A stretch of DNA of 64,000 nt from VAZQ01 sp035293945 (lineage in GTDB: Bacteria > Pseudomonadota > Alphaproteobacteria > Rhizobiales > Xanthobacteraceae): NCBI GenBank assembly GCA_035293945.1, contig DATGLV010000039.1, positions 372,001 to 436,000 of the forward strand, in the 5' to 3' direction. The notes below the pieces were generated by a model. That model saw only the letters and a list, made by a program, of their open reading frames with translations. It searched no databases and was not told the DNA's origin. A program made the translations under genes and the position numbers. Below, piece after piece: positions 8,678 through 16,598 of this stretch. Numbering within the stretch: the first letter of the stretch is position 1; the number at the start of each line of letters is the position of its first letter.

Positions 8678-8775
8678 GCGACTCTGCTCATGCATCCTGC
8701 TGTCCAAAAGTTGCGGTTCCGGTAGCCGCACTCGGCTGGCCAAGTCAACTTGGCCAGCATTTCGACTTTGCTCAT
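8674..8775 (-). CDS. Putative 33-residue coupling or leader ORF between kdsB and pheA
   Basis: The frame starts MSKVEMLAKLTWPAECG and ends CMSRVA. Its ATG (8775-8773) shares ATGA with the kdsB stop, and its TGA (8676-8674) shares ATGA with the pheA start at 8677. Inside it lies a perfect palindrome with arms CTGGCCAAGT and ACTTGGCCAG (about 8735-8756). It contains one Phe, one Tyr and two Trp codons, so it is not a Phe-rich attenuation leader. Another reading is that ATGAGCAAA at 8775 is the ancestral pheA start and that about 98 bp were inserted after it. No homologue is known to me. Confidence 0.4.
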   Translation of the reverse strand: MSKVEMLAKLTWPAECGYRNRNFWTAGCMSRVA

Positions 8776-9509
8776 GCAAAAAACGCGCGTGCCCGCTCGA
8801 GGTCCGCAGGCGTGTCGACCCCGAGCGGAACCCCCTCCACGATGCTCACGTCGATGCGCATTCCGGCTTCGAGCGCCCGCAGCTGCTCGAGCTTCTCGCG
8901 CAGCTCGAGCGCCGAGGGGGGCAGCGCAACAAAGCGGGCGAGCGCGGCGCGGCGATAAGCGTAGATGCCGATGTGATGATAGAGCGGCCCTTGGCCATGC
9001 GGTGCTTCGGCACGGGTGAAGTAGAGCGCCCTGAGGCGGCCGGGCGCGATGGCTGAACCCACTACCTTGACCACGTTCGGATCGGAGCGTTCCCGCAGAT
9101 CGGTGATCTCAGCCGCAAGCGTCGCGATATCGACGCGCTGCTCGGCGAGCGGGGACAGCACGGCCGCAATGGAATCGGGCGCAAGCATCGGTAGGTCGCC
9201 CTGCACGTTCACGACGATCTTGGCGTTGCCCTCCGGATCGATCGCGTTCAGTGCCTCGAAAATCCGGTCCGATCCTGAGACATGGTCGGAGCGCGTCATC
9301 ACGGCGCACCCCCCGGCCTTCTCGACGCAGGCGGCGATCACTTCCGAGTCGGTTGCAACCGCGACCGGTGCGATGCCGGCTGCCTGTGCGCGCTGCAGCA
9401 CACGCGCAATCATGGGCTGGCCTCCGATATCGGCAAGCGGCTTGCCGGGGAGCCTTGTCGACTCCATCCGGGCCGGGATGAGGATCAGAACGTCGCTGCG
9501 GTTTGTCAT
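8772..9509 (-). CDS. kdsB: 3-deoxy-manno-octulosonate cytidylyltransferase
   Basis: A 245-residue CMP-KDO synthetase activating KDO for lipopolysaccharide inner-core synthesis. It starts MTNRSDVLILIPARMESTR with the nucleotide-binding PARxxSTRLPGKPLADIGGQPMI motif. VVNVQGDLP supplies the metal-binding Asp region and YHHIGIYAYRR the KDO-binding part. The family usually has about 245-255 residues, so it is complete. The frame is open 13 codons further upstream, but the chosen ATG gives the normal N terminus. It overlaps the small frame before pheA by 4 bases and faces cycM across about 176 bases. Confidence 0.93.
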   Translation of the reverse strand: MTNRSDVLILIPARMESTRLPGKPLADIGGQPMIARVLQRAQAAGIAPVAVATDSEVIAACVEKAGGCAVMTRSDHVSGSDRIFEALNAIDPEGNAKIVVNVQGDLPMLAPDSIAAVLSPLAEQRVDIATLAAEITDLRERSDPNVVKVVGSAIAPGRLRALYFTRAEAPHGQGPLYHHIGIYAYRRAALARFVALPPSALELREKLEQLRALEAGMRIDVSIVEGVPLGVDTPADLERARAFFA

Positions 9510-9685
9510 CCGGAAGATGGGAAAAGACCGGCAAAGCTTGCAAAGCACAGCTCGCGCAGTATTCGTTGCATTTGCGGTTATACGTGTTGCCAGGGGACAG
9601 GCAAACCGGCTAATTGTGCGCCGCGCCGAGCTTTTGCCCCTCCGGCAGCTGCCTTCTTAAGCCTTTCGTTCGGAGCCCGAACACG

Positions 9686-10240
9686 ATGGATTCGTTTGAA
9701 ATGAACAAGGTTCTCGGGGCGATCCTGGGAACCGCCCTGGTCGTGGTCGCGCTGAATATCGCTTCTGGCGCGATATTCGCGCCAGAGATGCCCGCCAAGC
9801 CGGGCTTCAACATCGTGGTGCCGAAGGAAGCGGGCGGGACCAAGGAGCAAGCGCCGGCCCAGCAGGAGCCGCCGATCGCACAGCTCCTGGCGACCGCCGA
9901 TCCCAAGCGCGGTGAGGATTCCGCCAAGGTCTGCCAAGCCTGCCACACTTTCGAAAAGGGCGGCGGCACCAAGGTCGGACCCAACCTCTGGGGCGTCGTC
10001 GGACGTGCGCGCGCCAGCATGCCGGGCTTCGACTATTCGAATGGCATGAAGGGCATGGGCGGCACCTGGACGGTCGAAAACCTGAACGAGTTCCTGACGC
10101 ATCCGCAGGCGACCGTGCAGGGCACCAAGATGACTTTCCCGGGGCTTCCCCGGCCGCAGGTCCGGGCTGATGTCATCGCGTACCTCAACACGCTCTCGGA
10201 CAACCCGCAGCCACTGCCGAAGGCGACCGGCGGCGGCTGA
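9686..10240 (+). CDS. cycM: Membrane-anchored cytochrome c (CycM-like)
   Basis: The protein has 184 residues: a short cytoplasmic N terminus MDSFEMNKVLG, an uncleaved anchor at about residues 9-30, a Pro/Ala/Gln-rich linker, and a class I cytochrome c domain with CQACH (C83-H87) and a likely Met ligand in the GTKMTFPG segment. Bradyrhizobium CycM begins with the same MDSFE-NK pattern and carries electrons from the bc1 complex to the aa3 oxidase. The divergent neighbour is kdsB, an arrangement I recall from related genomes. ATG at 9686 was chosen over the open upstream frame because it yields the conserved N terminus. Confidence 0.88.
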   Translation: MDSFEMNKVLGAILGTALVVVALNIASGAIFAPEMPAKPGFNIVVPKEAGGTKEQAPAQQEPPIAQLLATADPKRGEDSAKVCQACHTFEKGGGTKVGPNLWGVVGRARASMPGFDYSNGMKGMGGTWTVENLNEFLTHPQATVQGTKMTFPGLPRPQVRADVIAYLNTLSDNPQPLPKATGGG

Positions 10241-10454
10241 GCGAGCCGCGTTTTTCCCTGACCAGTTAGGCTGCGCCTTGCGCCGGGCCATTCGCCCGGC
10301 CAAGTGTTATGGACAAGGCGCGCGCGGAACTTCAGGGCAATCGACCGCTTATCTGCGGCAAGCAGGCGGGTGTCCGCCGCGCTCTGAATCGGGCATAATC
10401 GCATCCTGAACGGCACAGGATGCTTATTTTCTGCCGAAATTCCGGAGGAGTTCC

Positions 10455-12365
10455 GTGCACCCGAGCCGCCGATCCCTCATCCGCACCGGGCTTCTCGGCC
10501 TCGCCGTGCCGGCGCTCGGCCGGCTGGGCCCCGCCTTGGCCCAGGCACCGCAAGTTCCGCAGGGGGGGTCGCCGACGCCGCAGGCCCCGCAATGGCGGCA
10601 CGGTCTCGCCCTGCTCGACGAGCCGCACTATCCGGCAGGGTTTCCGCATTTCGACTATGTCAATGCCGACGCGCCCAAGGGCGGCACGGTCCGCATGTTG
10701 GCGATCGGGACTTTCGATAATTTCAATCCTGCGGTCGGGGCCGTGAAGGGGTCGCTTGTGGTCGGATCGCGACTGCTGACCGACGCGCTGCTGACCGAAG
10801 CGTCCGACGAAGTATCGACCATGTACGGCCTCATCGCCGAGGCGGTCGCGCATCCGCCGGACTACTCGTCGGTGATCTATCGGCTGCGCCCACAGGCGCG
10901 TTGGCACGACGGCAAGCCAATCACCGTGGACGACGTGATCTTCTCCTTCGAAGCCGAGAAGAAATACAATCCGCAGCTCGGCGCCTATTACCGGCACGTG
11001 GTGAAGGCAGCGCAGACCGCTGAGCACGAGGTGACCTTTACCTTCGACGGTCCGGGCAACCGCGAATTGCCGCAGATCGTCGGCCAGCTCGCCATATACC
11101 CGAAGCATTGGTGGGAAGGCACGGATGCTTCCGGCAAGAAACGCGACATCGGTGCGACCACGCTCGAGCCGCCGCTGGGCAGCGGTCCTTATCGAATCAA
11201 GGAATTCGCAGCCGGGCGCAGCATCGTCTACGAACGGGTCAAGGACTATTGGGGCAAGGACCTCAACGTTGCGATCGGCACCAGCAACTTCGACGAGCTC
11301 CGATTCGTGTACTTCCGCGATTCGACCGTGGCACTTGAAGCCTTCAAGGGCGACCAGGTCGACTGGCGGATTGAGAACGTCGCCAAGAATTGGGCGACCG
11401 CCTATGATTTTCCGGCGGTGAAGGAAAAGCGCGTCGTGCTCGAGGAATTCCCGATCGCGGATCTCGGCATCATGCAGGCCTTCGTGTTCAACACGCGCCG
11501 GCCGAAGTTTTCCGATTCGCGCCTGCGCCGCGCCTTCAACTTCGCCTTTGATTTCGATGAGATGAACAAGCAGCTCTTCTTCGGGCAGTATCATCGCATC
11601 ACGAGCTATTTCGATGGCACCGAGCTCGCCTCCTCGGGAGTGCCCGAGGGGGCCGAGCTCGAAATCCTGCAAAGCGTGCGCGACAAGGTACCGCCCGAGC
11701 TGTTCACCACGCCGTACGCCAATCCGAGCTTCGGCAGCCCGGAAAAAGCGCGCGCCAACCTGATCGAGGCGATACGGCTGTTGAAGGAGGCGGGTTACGA
11801 GATCCGCGACCGCAAGCTCGTCAACGTCAAGACCGGCGAGCAACTGAACGTCGAGGTGCTGCTCGACGATCCCTCCTTCGAGCGCGTGGTGCTGTTCTAC
11901 AAGCCGCAGCTCGAGCGCCTCGGCATCAGCGTCACGGTGCGCACCGTCGATCCCGAGCAATACGAGAATCGCTTGCGCAATTGGGACTACGACATGATCA
12001 TCCAGAGCTGGGGGCAGTCTCTGTCGCCCGGCAACGAGCAGCGCGGCTATTGGGGCTCGGCGGCCGCCGATATGCCGGGCTCGGAGAATTATGCGGGCAT
12101 CAAGAATCCGGCGGTGGATGCGCTGATCGACCGGGTCATCTTCTCCAAGAATCGCGCCGATCTCGTCGCCGCCACGCGGGCACTCGACCGCGTGCTGCTG
12201 TGGAACAACTATGTGGTGCCGCAATGGACCTATGGGAAGCAGCGCACCGCCCGCTGGGATCGCTTCAGCCATCCCGAGGTCATGCCCAAATATGGGCGCG
12301 ACGCCTTCCCGACGATCTGGTGGTGGGATCAGGCGAAGGCCGCCAAGGCCGGCACTCGCCAATGA
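10455..12365 (+). CDS. Peptide ABC transporter substrate-binding protein 1 (YejA-like, SBP family 5)
   Basis: The protein has 636 residues from a GTG start behind a strong GGAGGAG site. The N terminus (SRRSLIRTGLLGLAVPALG, then LAQ) looks like a Tat-type export signal. The mature protein has YVNADAPKGGTVRM, QARWHDGKPITVDDVIFSF and a long family 5 binding domain, which binds peptides or similar ligands in the periplasm. It is the first gene of a five-gene transporter operon and is followed by a second binding protein of the same family. The C-terminal Ser/Thr-poor tail ends AKAGTRQ. Confidence 0.88.
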   Translation: MHPSRRSLIRTGLLGLAVPALGRLGPALAQAPQVPQGGSPTPQAPQWRHGLALLDEPHYPAGFPHFDYVNADAPKGGTVRMLAIGTFDNFNPAVGAVKGSLVVGSRLLTDALLTEASDEVSTMYGLIAEAVAHPPDYSSVIYRLRPQARWHDGKPITVDDVIFSFEAEKKYNPQLGAYYRHVVKAAQTAEHEVTFTFDGPGNRELPQIVGQLAIYPKHWWEGTDASGKKRDIGATTLEPPLGSGPYRIKEFAAGRSIVYERVKDYWGKDLNVAIGTSNFDELRFVYFRDSTVALEAFKGDQVDWRIENVAKNWATAYDFPAVKEKRVVLEEFPIADLGIMQAFVFNTRRPKFSDSRLRRAFNFAFDFDEMNKQLFFGQYHRITSYFDGTELASSGVPEGAELEILQSVRDKVPPELFTTPYANPSFGSPEKARANLIEAIRLLKEAGYEIRDRKLVNVKTGEQLNVEVLLDDPSFERVVLFYKPQLERLGISVTVRTVDPEQYENRLRNWDYDMIIQSWGQSLSPGNEQRGYWGSAAADMPGSENYAGIKNPAVDALIDRVIFSKNRADLVAATRALDRVLLWNNYVVPQWTYGKQRTARWDRFSHPEVMPKYGRDAFPTIWWWDQAKAAKAGTRQ

Positions 12366-12378
12366 CGAGCGTGCGCCA

Positions 12379-14274
12379 GTGACATTGCGGCGATCGAAGC
12401 AAGGGCCGCGGCTCCTCAATCGGCGACAGACGCTTGCACTCGCTGCCGGCGGGGCGGCGGCGCTCGCGGCGCAGCGCGCGGGTGCCCAACAAAGCGGGGC
12501 AGACATCGAGCGGCATGGCATGTCGGCGTTCGGCGATCTCAAATACCCGCCCGACTTCAAGCATTTCGACTACGTCAATCCGGATGCGCCGAAGGGCGGC
12601 ATGTTCTCGCTGGTCGGGCCGAACGCGCAGTACAATCAGAACTTCCTCACTTTCAATTCCCTCAACAGCTTCATTCTCAAGGGCGACGCCGCACAGGGCA
12701 TGGAGGTGACCTTTGCGACCTTGATGGCCGGCGCCGAAGATGAGCCGGACAGCATGTATGGGCTCGCCGCGCGCGCCGTGATCATCTCCGACGACGGGTT
12801 GGCCTATCGGTTCCTGTTGCGCAAGGAGGCTAAGTTCCACGACGGCAGCCCCATCACCGCCCATGACGTCGCCTTCTCGCTGGGCATATTGAAGGAGAAG
12901 GGACACCCGATCATCCGACAGCTGCTGCGCGATATGAGCGGCGTCGAGGCGGTCGATGACGCCACTCTTCTGGTCCGCTTTGCGCCGAAGCGCGGGCGGG
13001 ACGTCCCGCTGTTCGTGGCCACCCTGCCGATCTTTTCGCGCGCCTATTACGCCAATCGCGCATTTGACGAATCCACTCTCGATGTGCCGCTCGGCTCCGG
13101 CGCCTACAAGGTCGGCCGCTTCGAGGCGGGGCGCTTTATCGAGTACGAGCGAGTCAAGGACTGGTGGGGCGCCGATCTTCCGGTCGCACGCGGCACGAGC
13201 AATTTTGACACTGTGCGGTTCGAATTCTATCGCGATCGCGATGTGGCCTTCGAAGGCTTTACGGCCAAGAGCTATTTGTTCCGAGAGGAATTCACCTCGC
13301 GGACTTGGGCGACGCGCTACGATTTCCCCGCCATCCGCGACGGCCGCGTCAAGCGCGAGGAGCTTCCCGACCAGACGCCTTCGGGCGCGCAAGGCTGGTT
13401 CATCAATACGCGGCGGCAGAAGTTTGCCGATCCGCGCCTGCGCGAAGCACTGATCTACGCCTTCGATTTCGAATGGACCAACCGGAACATCATGTATGGC
13501 GCCTATAAGCGCACGGTCTCGGTGTTCCAGAATTCAGACATGATGGCCGAAGGCCCGCCTGGCCCGGAAGAGCTCGCGCTGCTCGAGCCGTTCCGCGGGC
13601 GCGTGCCGGACGAGGTGTTCGGGCCGCCGTTCCTGCCGCCGGTCTCAGACGGCTCGGGGCAGGACCGCATGCTCTTGCGCAAGGCCGCGGCGCTGCTGCA
13701 GTCCGCCGGCATTGCGCTCAAGGACGGCAAGCGCATGACCCCGCAGGGCGAGCGGGTGACCATCGAGTTCCTCAGCGACGAGCAGGCCTTCCAGCCGCAC
13801 CATCTGCCCTTCATCAAGAACCTGGGAACGCTCGGCATCGACGCGACCTTGCGTCTGGTCGATCCGGTGCAATACCACGCACGCACTGACAATTTCGATT
13901 TCGATATCGCGGTCGATCGCTTCTCCTTCTCTTCCACTCCGGGCGACGGCTTGCGGCCTTACTTCACCGCGCAGGCCGCCGCCACCAAGGGCACGCACAA
14001 CCTTGCGGGCATTGCCGATCCGGTCATCGACGCGCTGACCGAGCAGGTCATCGCCGCGCCGACGCGGAAAGACCTCATATTCGCCTGCAGGGCGCTCGAC
14101 CGCGTGTTCCGTGCCGGCCGCTATTGGATTCCCCAGTGGTACAATCCCGCCTATTGGATCGCTCACTGGGACGTGTTCAGCCGCCCGGCGACCAAGCCGC
14201 GCTATGCACTCGGTGCACCCGAGACCTGGTGGTACGACCGCGACAAGGCGGCCAAGCTCGAGCGGGCGGGCTAA
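12379..14274 (+). CDS. Peptide ABC transporter substrate-binding protein 2 (YejA-like, SBP family 5)
   Basis: The protein has about 631 residues. A GTG at 12379 is proposed as start; the N terminus then reads LRRSKQGPRLLNRRQTLALAAGG, a twin-arginine signal. The mature part parallels the first binding protein (YVNPDAPKGGMFSL, EAKFHDGSPITAHDVAFSL), so the two are tandem paralogues, moderately diverged. The junction is tight: a six-codon frame (ATG at 12362) overlaps the stop of the first gene and ends over the GTG of this one. The two proteins probably serve the same membrane channel with different ligands. The start is less certain than the identity. Confidence 0.85.
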   Translation: MTLRRSKQGPRLLNRRQTLALAAGGAAALAAQRAGAQQSGADIERHGMSAFGDLKYPPDFKHFDYVNPDAPKGGMFSLVGPNAQYNQNFLTFNSLNSFILKGDAAQGMEVTFATLMAGAEDEPDSMYGLAARAVIISDDGLAYRFLLRKEAKFHDGSPITAHDVAFSLGILKEKGHPIIRQLLRDMSGVEAVDDATLLVRFAPKRGRDVPLFVATLPIFSRAYYANRAFDESTLDVPLGSGAYKVGRFEAGRFIEYERVKDWWGADLPVARGTSNFDTVRFEFYRDRDVAFEGFTAKSYLFREEFTSRTWATRYDFPAIRDGRVKREELPDQTPSGAQGWFINTRRQKFADPRLREALIYAFDFEWTNRNIMYGAYKRTVSVFQNSDMMAEGPPGPEELALLEPFRGRVPDEVFGPPFLPPVSDGSGQDRMLLRKAAALLQSAGIALKDGKRMTPQGERVTIEFLSDEQAFQPHHLPFIKNLGTLGIDATLRLVDPVQYHARTDNFDFDIAVDRFSFSSTPGDGLRPYFTAQAAATKGTHNLAGIADPVIDALTEQVIAAPTRKDLIFACRALDRVFRAGRYWIPQWYNPAYWIAHWDVFSRPATKPRYALGAPETWWYDRDKAAKLERAG

Positions 14275-14277
14275 GAC

Positions 14278-15387
14278 ATGACCGCCTATATCATTCGCAG
14301 GCTGTTGCTGATGATCCCGACTCTGTTCGGGATCATGCTGGTCTCGTTCGTGGTGGTGCAGTTTGCGCCCGGCGGGCCGATTGAGCGCATCATCGCGCAA
14401 CTGAGCGGCGCCGATACCGGGGGAGCTTCGCGCGTATCCGGGCCGTCCAGTGATTTCGGCGCGCGCGGCCAGCTGCGCACCGGGCCGGGAGGCGAGGTCA
14501 ACTCGAAATATCGCGGTGCCCAGGGCCTCGATCCGGAATTCATCGCCAGCCTGGAAAAGCAGTTCGGCTTCGACAAGCCGGCCTACGAGCGCTTCTTCCT
14601 GATGCTGTGGAATTACAGCCGGTTCGACTTCGGCAAGAGCTATTTCCGCGATGTGAGCGTCTTGCAGCTGATCCGCGAGAAAATGCCGGTGTCGATCTCG
14701 CTCGGCCTCTGGCTCACGCTGCTGACCTATCTGATCTCGATACCGCTCGGTATCCGCAAGGCGGTCGCCGACGGCTCAGTTTTTGATGTGTGGACGTCGG
14801 GCGTTATCGTCGTCGGCTATTCCATACCGGGCTTTCTGTTCGCGATCCTGCTCATCGTGCTGTTCGCGGGCGGCACGTTTCTCGACTGGTTTCCGTTGCG
14901 CGGTCTGACCTCCGATGGCTGGGCTGATTTTCCCTGGTGGCAGAAGATCCTCGATTACTTCTGGCATCTCACGCTGCCGGTCATCGCCATGGGGGTGAGC
15001 GCGTTTGCCAGCATGACCATGCTCACCAAGAATTCGTTCCTGGACGAGATCCGCAAGCAATACGTGCTCACCGCTCGCGCCAAGGGTTGCACTGACACTC
15101 AGGTGCTCTACGGGCACATCTTCCGCAACGCGATGCTGATCGTGATCGCGGGATTTCCCGGCGCGTTCATTCGGGCCTTCTTCGCCGGGGCGCTCTTGAT
15201 CGAAACCATCTTCTCCCTCGACGGCCTCGGCCTGCTCAGCTTCGAGAGTGTGCTCAACCGCGATTATCCGGTCGTTTTCGCGACTCTCTATATCTTCTCG
15301 CTCATGGGACTCGTGGTGAACCTGATCGCCGATCTTACCTATACCTGGGTCGATCCGCGCATCGATTTCGAGACCCGGGAGGTCTGA
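14278..15387 (+). CDS. yejB: Peptide ABC transporter permease (YejB-like)
   Basis: A 369-residue inner-membrane subunit starting MTAYIIRRLLLMIPTLFGIMLVSF, the usual first helix of DppB/OppB/YejB permeases. A long periplasmic loop (about residues 40-105, including GLDPEFIASLEKQFGFDKP) is of the YejB type. Six helices follow, with the EAA loop that contacts the ATPase around LTARAKGCTDTQVLYGHIFRNA. The gene begins 3 bases after the second binding-protein gene and ends next to the second permease gene, so the operon is compact. Confidence 0.92.
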   Translation: MTAYIIRRLLLMIPTLFGIMLVSFVVVQFAPGGPIERIIAQLSGADTGGASRVSGPSSDFGARGQLRTGPGGEVNSKYRGAQGLDPEFIASLEKQFGFDKPAYERFFLMLWNYSRFDFGKSYFRDVSVLQLIREKMPVSISLGLWLTLLTYLISIPLGIRKAVADGSVFDVWTSGVIVVGYSIPGFLFAILLIVLFAGGTFLDWFPLRGLTSDGWADFPWWQKILDYFWHLTLPVIAMGVSAFASMTMLTKNSFLDEIRKQYVLTARAKGCTDTQVLYGHIFRNAMLIVIAGFPGAFIRAFFAGALLIETIFSLDGLGLLSFESVLNRDYPVVFATLYIFSLMGLVVNLIADLTYTWVDPRIDFETREV

Positions 15388-15388
15388 G

Positions 15389-16585
15389 GTGGACGACCGA
15401 ACCAAGCTTGCTCCGCCCGCGCCGCCCCAGCCGGCCACGCTGCCGTCGCAGGACATGGCGCCGCCGGTCGTCAGCCTGCTCACGCCTTCGCCGATCAACC
15501 GCCGCCGCTGGGAGAACTTCAAGGCCAACCGACGCGGCTTCTGGTCGTTGTGGATCTTCCTGGCACTCTTCACGGTGTCGCTGTTCGCGGAATTCATCGC
15601 CAACGACAGGCCATTCCTGGTCAAATACGACGGGCATCTGTTCTTCCCCACTCTCTTCGACTACACCCAAGCCGATTTTGGCGTCACTGATGAGCTCGCG
15701 GGGAGCGCGCCGGACTATCGCGATCCCTATCTGCAACAGCTCATCGCCGAGAAGGGCGGCTCGATAGTTTGGCCGCCGATCCGCTATTCCTATGACACTC
15801 ACAATCTCGATCTGCCGACGCCTGCGCCGTCGCCGCCGACCTGGATGCTGACGGAAGACCAATGCCGCCCGGTGGTCGAGCGCAAGGGGCTCAAGAGCTG
15901 CCGCGATCTCGAGTACAACTGGCTCGGCACCGACGATCAAGGCTTCGATGTGCTGGCCCGCGTAATCTACGGCTTCCGGATATCGGTCTTGTTTGGGCTC
16001 ACTCTGACCATCATCTCATCGATCATCGGGGTCGCCGCCGGCGCGGTGCAGGGCTATTTCGGCGGGTGGACCGACCTTCTGTTCCAGCGCTTCATCGAAA
16101 TCTGGACCTCGATCCCGGAGCTTTATTTGCTCCTCATCATTTCCTCGGTCCTGGTGCCCGGCTTCTTCGTGCTGCTGGGCATTCTGCTGTTGTTCTCCTG
16201 GGTGTCGCTGGTCGGGTTGGTGCGTGCCGAGTTCCTGCGCGGGCGCAATTTCGAATACATCCAGGCTGCACGCGCGCTCGGAGTCGCAAACCGGGTGATC
16301 ATGTTCCGCCACCTGTTGCCGAACGCCATGGTGGCGACCATGACGTTCCTGCCGTTCATTCTCTCGTCCTCGGTCATGACCTTGACGGCGCTCGACTTCC
16401 TTGGCTTCGGGCTGCCGCCCGGCTCGGCTTCGCTTGGTGAAATGCTCAAGCAGGGCAAGGACAATATCCAGGCGCCCTGGCTCGGGATCACCGCGTTTGT
16501 GACCGTCGCCACCATGCTGTCGCTTCTGATCTTCATCGGCGAAGCCGTGCGCGATGCGTTCGACCCACGCAAAACCTTCCGCTGA
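15389..16585 (+). CDS. yejE: Peptide ABC transporter permease (YejE-like)
   Basis: The protein has 398 residues from a GTG start one base after the yejB stop. A Pro-rich cytoplasmic N terminus leads to SPINRRRWENFKANRRGFWSLW, the OppC-type N-terminal segment and first helix. The large periplasmic domain (residues about 70-190, with YNWLGTDDQGFDVLARVIYG) is characteristic of YejE. The EAA loop is near YIQAARALGVANRVIMFRHLLPN. It should pair with YejB to form the channel. Confidence 0.92.
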   Translation: MDDRTKLAPPAPPQPATLPSQDMAPPVVSLLTPSPINRRRWENFKANRRGFWSLWIFLALFTVSLFAEFIANDRPFLVKYDGHLFFPTLFDYTQADFGVTDELAGSAPDYRDPYLQQLIAEKGGSIVWPPIRYSYDTHNLDLPTPAPSPPTWMLTEDQCRPVVERKGLKSCRDLEYNWLGTDDQGFDVLARVIYGFRISVLFGLTLTIISSIIGVAAGAVQGYFGGWTDLLFQRFIEIWTSIPELYLLLIISSVLVPGFFVLLGILLLFSWVSLVGLVRAEFLRGRNFEYIQAARALGVANRVIMFRHLLPNAMVATMTFLPFILSSSVMTLTALDFLGFGLPPGSASLGEMLKQGKDNIQAPWLGITAFVTVATMLSLLIFIGEAVRDAFDPRKTFR

Positions 16586-16598
16586 CGGGGCAACGCCC

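Noticed and set aside
10332..12560. Very long open frame (over 700 codons) opposite the first Yej binding-protein gene, and similar long frames opposite yejF, fliK and others
   Set aside because: These are mirror frames caused by high GC and codon bias; they are rich in Arg/His/Gly, lack ribosome-binding sites and lie fully antisense to well-recognised genes.
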